This document shows, in pieces, positions 7,374-10,236 of a DNA stretch of 10,236 bases. Source of the stretch: G963666705 sp963666705 (GTDB lineage Bacteria > Pseudomonadota > Alphaproteobacteria > CADEGL01). The stretch lies in the NCBI GenBank assembly GCA_963666705.2, contig CAXXKO010000002.1, positions 1 to 10,236 on the forward strand, written 5' to 3'. Both the position numbers and the translations under genes were made by a program. Positions within the stretch are counted from its first letter, which is position 1. Each line of letters starts with the position of its first letter. The notes under the pieces are model-generated. The model was given only the letters and a program-made list of their open reading frames with translations, did no database searches and had not been told where the DNA came from.

Positions 7374-9751
7374 CGTTGGGTGGGGCGATAGAGCGGGGCC
7401 TCGACCACGGTCGCGGGGCGGGCCTCGCCCAGGATCTCGATCGATAAGACGGTCCCCGGAGCGGCCAGGGCGGCCGGCAGGCTGGCGAGGGCGACGCCGT
7501 GGCCGACACGGTGGCCGTACCCGGCCGAGCCCACGAGTGTGACGATGCGATCCCCATCGAGCACGGGGTCGCCGGGATAGGGATCGGCGTCGGCCGTCTC
7601 GATGCGCAGGCAAGCGAGGCGATGGCTGGGGCCATCCGTGCGCACCTTGCGCGCCGCCTCGCGGCCGATGAATTCGGATTTGGCGAAATCGACGTACTGC
7701 TCGACCGAGGTGCCGATGGGACTCGACCGGGCGCCCAGGTCGGGGCCCCAGGCGGGCTGGCCCATCTCTAGCCGCATGGAGTCGAAGGCGCGGAGGCCGA
7801 AATCGACGAGGCCATGGTCCGCGCCGGCCGCGTCGAGAGCGTCATGGAGGCCGATCTGGTATTCCATCGGGTGGTGGATCTCCCACGCCGCCTCGCCGGT
7901 CGTGCCGACGCCCAGGAGGCGCGCGGGCGCATAGCCGAGCCGGGCTTCGCGGATGCCGTCTGTGGGCATTTCGCCCATCAGGGACACGAGGATGTCGGGC
8001 GCGCGGGGGCCGGCCAGCAGCAGGGCGCCCGTGTGGTCGGTCATGTTTTCCAGGCGCACGCCGCTCGCTGCCGGGAAGTGGCGCGAGAGAAAGTCGAAGT
8101 CGTGGGTCTCGCGCCCCGGCGGGCCGGTGAGCTGGAAGCGTTCGGCGCCCAGACGGGCGAGGAGGAGGAGCGCGGCCACCCCGCCCGAGGGCGCGAGCAG
8201 GGGTGCGGGCGTCGCGCCACCCACCGCCGGCAGTCGGCAGGCGCACACGCGGTCGAGGAAGGCCGCGGCGCCCGACCCGCTGACTTCGAAGGTGGCGAGG
8301 GAGGAGAGGTCGAGCAGCCCCGCGCCCGCCGCCACGGCGCGGCACTCGGCGCCCACATGGGGCCACCAGTTGGCGCGGCCGAAGGAAGGCTCGTCCTTGG
8401 CGGCCGTGCCGGGGGGTGCGAACCAGAGCGGCGCCTCCCAGCCGTTCCTCGCGCCGTGGACGGCGCCGCGTGCGGCGAGCCGGTCGTAGAGCGCGCCGGT
8501 CTTGGCCGGGCGGCCCGCGGCCTCTTCCCCATGGGGCCAGGCGATGTCGAAATCGAAGGTGTGACGGGCACCGACGGTGGCGTAGGCATAGGCGCGGTCG
8601 GCATGGGCGCCGTAGCGGCGCACGTCGAGGGCGGCGAGGTCGATCGACGGCTCGCCCTCGACGATCCATTCCGCCACGTAGCGAGCGAGGCCGGATTGCA
8701 TGATGCCGGCGGCGAAACCGGCCGCCATGTGGAAGTTGCGCAGGCCCGGGAGGGGGCCGAGCAGCGGATTGTGGTCGGGAGTGCGGCTGGTCGGCGCGTT
8801 GTAGACCGCCTTCACGCCGACCTCGGTGAGGAGGGGGACCCGGCGCATGGCCGCCTCGATGAAGCCGAGCGAGCGGTCGAGCTCGGGCGTCATGACCTCC
8901 TGCCCGAACTCGGGCGGGATGCCGTCCCTGGCCCAGAAGACGGGCGCGTGCTCGTAGACACCGAAGAGGAGGCCGCGGCCCTCCTGACGCACGTTGAAGC
9001 CGCCGAAGGGATCGCGGATGGTCGGGATCTCGCGCTCGCGCGCGACGAGGGCGGGATGGTCCTCGGTCACCATGTGCTGATGCATGAAGATGACGAAGGG
9101 CAGCCTCGCACCCACCATGGCCGCGATCTCGGGCGCCCACATGCCGGCGGCGTCGACCAGGTGCTCGCATCGGATCGATCCACCTTCGGTCTCGACCAGC
9201 CACTCGTCGCCGGCGCGGCGAATACCGAGGACCTTGGTGCGCGTCCTGATGGTCGCACCGCGGGCGCGGGCACCTTTCGCCAGGGCCTGGGTCACGCTCG
9301 ACGGGTCGACATGGCCGTCCTCGGGCGTCCAGGCCCCGCCCAGCACGCCGTCGAGCACGACGAAGGGGTGGAGCTCACGGATACGGTCGCGGTCGATCAG
9401 CTCCATGGTCACGCCGGCCATCCTGGCCTTGGCCAGGTTGCGCCGGTTCTCGATTCCCTGCTCGGGCCGGGTCGCGAGGCGGATGCTGCCGGCCTTGTGA
9501 AAGCCCACCGCCTGGCCGGTTTCGGCTTCGAGGACGGCGAAGGACCCGGTCGTCTCGCGCTGGACGCGGCCGAGGAGGGCGCTGCCGCTGTAGTGGGTGA
9601 GGTTGCCGGCGGCGTGCCAGGTGGCGCCGGCCGTCAGCTCGTTCTTCTCGACGAGCAGGGCATCGGACCAGCCGAGGCGGGCCAGGTGATAGAGCACGCC
9701 GCAGCCGATGATGCCGCCGCCGATCACCACCACGCGCGCCTGGTCCGTCAC
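7370..9751 (-). CDS. Dimethylglycine/sarcosine dehydrogenase-like flavoprotein, DAO-GcvT fusion
   Basis: The start is GTG (9751-9749) with a strong GGA-repeat ribosome site. The 793 residues read as an FAD-binding DAO domain (about 5-365; G11-G12-G13-x-x-G16, E35), an FAO_M linker (about 375-435), a GcvT aminomethyltransferase domain (about 440-710) and a GcvT C-terminal barrel (about 712-790). TAGATWHAAG places H46 at the histidine that binds FAD covalently in dimethylglycine and sarcosine dehydrogenases. The active-site stretch is H224-Q-H226-MVTE, where relatives have HQY. In the GcvT domain the motif usually ending GGIEADLTVTRL is GGVAALLLLARL here, so the tetrahydrofolate-contacting Asp becomes L528. 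SYTGELG is changed to GTTGEAA. Expected chemistry is oxidative N-demethylation. Whether the C1 unit goes to folate is doubtful. The neighbouring binding protein suggests the substrate is imported. Confidence 0.88.
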   Translation of the reverse strand: MTDQARVVVIGGGIIGCGVLYHLARLGWSDALLVEKNELTAGATWHAAGNLTHYSGSALLGRVQRETTGSFAVLEAETGQAVGFHKAGSIRLATRPEQGIENRRNLAKARMAGVTMELIDRDRIRELHPFVVLDGVLGGAWTPEDGHVDPSSVTQALAKGARARGATIRTRTKVLGIRRAGDEWLVETEGGSIRCEHLVDAAGMWAPEIAAMVGARLPFVIFMHQHMVTEDHPALVAREREIPTIRDPFGGFNVRQEGRGLLFGVYEHAPVFWARDGIPPEFGQEVMTPELDRSLGFIEAAMRRVPLLTEVGVKAVYNAPTSRTPDHNPLLGPLPGLRNFHMAAGFAAGIMQSGLARYVAEWIVEGEPSIDLAALDVRRYGAHADRAYAYATVGARHTFDFDIAWPHGEEAAGRPAKTGALYDRLAARGAVHGARNGWEAPLWFAPPGTAAKDEPSFGRANWWPHVGAECRAVAAGAGLLDLSSLATFEVSGSGAAAFLDRVCACRLPAVGGATPAPLLAPSGGVAALLLLARLGAERFQLTGPPGRETHDFDFLSRHFPAASGVRLENMTDHTGALLLAGPRAPDILVSLMGEMPTDGIREARLGYAPARLLGVGTTGEAAWEIHHPMEYQIGLHDALDAAGADHGLVDFGLRAFDSMRLEMGQPAWGPDLGARSSPIGTSVEQYVDFAKSEFIGREAARKVRTDGPSHRLACLRIETADADPYPGDPVLDGDRIVTLVGSAGYGHRVGHGVALASLPAALAAPGTVLSIEILGEARPATVVEAPLYRPTQR

Positions 9752-9755
9752 GTTT

Positions 9756-9769
9756 CCCTCCTCCTCCTT
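9756..9769 (-). promoter_or_regulatory. Repeated-GGA ribosome binding site for the DAO-GcvT gene
   Basis: On the minus strand AAGGAGGAGGAGGG ends four bases before a GTG at 9751-9749. It offers several overlapping anti-Shine-Dalgarno matches, including one well placed about seven to ten bases from the start. It decides the start codon, since the reading frame here has no ATG near the GxGxxG motif. Confidence 0.75.
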
Positions 9770-9903
9770 GCGAGCCCAGGTGAGCCAATTGGGTCGCCCT
9801 CGTCAACAGCGGTTTCGCGCTCAGTGGCGTTGACTCCACTCGTGCTGGGATGGTTCACTTTCGCCGGAGCAGGAAGCGGTTGGCCGCCGCCCGCCATAAA
9901 CCT
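9770..9903. promoter_or_regulatory. Divergent promoter region, DAO-GcvT gene and binding-protein gene
   Basis: The region holds TTGACT on the + strand (9830-9835), inside the small inverted repeat AGTGG (9823-9827) and CCACT (9836-9840), with a weak -10 candidate TTCACT at 9854-9859. On the minus strand TTGACG (9806-9801) could be a -35 for the dehydrogenase. An 8-base palindrome CCAATTGG lies at 9785-9792 between that box and the gene. The -10 boxes are poor, so the assignment is tentative. Confidence 0.25.
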
Positions 9904-9915
9904 AGGGAGACGTCA

Positions 9916-10236
9916 TTGTCGAAGACCAAATTCACGGACATCACGGGCTTGACCAAGAGCGCGGGGCCGACCCGGCGCCGGTTCCTGGTCGGCGCGGGCA
10001 CGGTGGCCGCCGTCTCGGCCACGAGCGGGCCGCTGATCCTCGTTCCCGGCAAGGCCAAGGCGGCCGAGCAGGTCGTGGTCGCGACCTGGGGCGGTCGGTT
10101 CGCCGAAGCGCTCACGGAAACCTTCTACAAGCCCTTCGAGGCGGAGACCGGCATCAAGGTCGTCGTCACCGGCGCGCCGGATCTGGCCAAGCTCACCGCC
10201 GCCTACAAGACCGACGCCGTCGACATCGACGTCGCC
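9916..10236 (+). CDS. Tat-exported ABC transporter substrate-binding protein, PotD/spermidine-putrescine type (3' end missing)
   Basis: The frame is open to the window edge (107 codons seen of an expected 340-400). I chose TTG at 9916 because AGGGAGA (9904-9910) lies five bases before it; an in-frame ATG at 9850 is possible but has no good ribosome site and falls in the promoter region. The leader has a twin-arginine motif, T-R-R-R-F-L (19-24), a hydrophobic stretch GAGTVAAVSA and a cleavage site near AKA-A (47-50), so export to the periplasm by the Tat route is likely. The mature start, VVVATWGGRFAEALTETFYK followed by PFEAETGIKV, is typical of COG0687 polyamine-type binding proteins. Such proteins are often found beside dimethylglycine-dehydrogenase-like genes, and may bind other small amines or betaines. 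Permease and ATPase genes presumably follow beyond the window. Confidence 0.85.
   Translation, partial: MSKTKFTDITGLTKSAGPTRRRFLVGAGTVAAVSATSGPLILVPGKAKAAEQVVVATWGGRFAEALTETFYKPFEAETGIKVVVTGAPDLAKLTAAYKTDAVDIDVA

Noticed and set aside
5796..7613. Long - strand open frame (605 codons) opposite the FAD oxidoreductase
   Set aside because: It is Arg/Pro/Gly-rich without domain motifs and covers three better-supported genes.
7370..9751. Reading the DAO-GcvT gene as a DMSP demethylase or as complete glycine-cleavage GcvT
   Set aside because: The N-terminal FAD domain with WHAAG and the FAO_M linker place it with dimethylglycine/sarcosine dehydrogenases.
7814..9952. Long + strand open frame (712 codons) opposite the DAO-GcvT gene
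   Set aside because: It has no recognisable domain, a composition typical of an antisense shadow in very GC-rich DNA, and crosses the start region of a well-supported gene.

Overview
The window is very GC-rich, almost entirely coding, and reads like a bacterial chromosome or large replicon, most probably from an alphaproteobacterium. That placement is inference from base composition, the gene families and the style of the transport and dehydrogenase genes; I cannot name a genus. It holds nine protein genes, the first and last cut by the window edges. I see no RNA genes, insertion sequences, CRISPR arrays or prophage genes. No gap between genes exceeds about 165 bases.

Left part (1-4698), all on the + strand: the 3' end of an AhpD/carboxymuconolactone-decarboxylase-like peroxidase-related protein; a Rieske non-heme iron oxygenase large subunit broken by a +1 frameshift at a run of seven G; an isopenicillin-N-synthase-type 2-oxoglutarate/Fe(II) oxygenase; an adenosine/adenine-deaminase-like protein that overlaps it by 4 bases; and a COG2159-type amidohydrolase. 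Spacing suggests one or two transcription units.

Right part (4717-10236): genes alternate in direction. A creatinase/ectoine-hydrolase-like M24 'pita-bread' protein (-) is divergent from a DAO-family FAD oxidoreductase (+). That gene is convergent, with a 4-base overlap, with a dimethylglycine/sarcosine-dehydrogenase-like DAO-GcvT fusion (-). The fusion is divergent from a Tat-exported PotD-like polyamine-type ABC substrate-binding protein (+) that runs off the window.

Taken together this looks like a catabolic island for a small nitrogen compound, perhaps N-methylated or a substituted purine, guanidine or betaine. A binding protein would take it up; two oxygenases and two flavoproteins would oxidise or demethylate it; three hydrolase-fold enzymes would split C-N bonds. 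The substrate cannot be read from the sequence. The most notable observation is that four enzymes lack signature residues of their families: the deaminase has no HAGE glutamate, the amidohydrolase has RxR for HxH, the M24 protein lacks all five metal ligands, and the GcvT domain lacks its folate-binding Asp. They may belong to divergent subfamilies with unassigned substrates.
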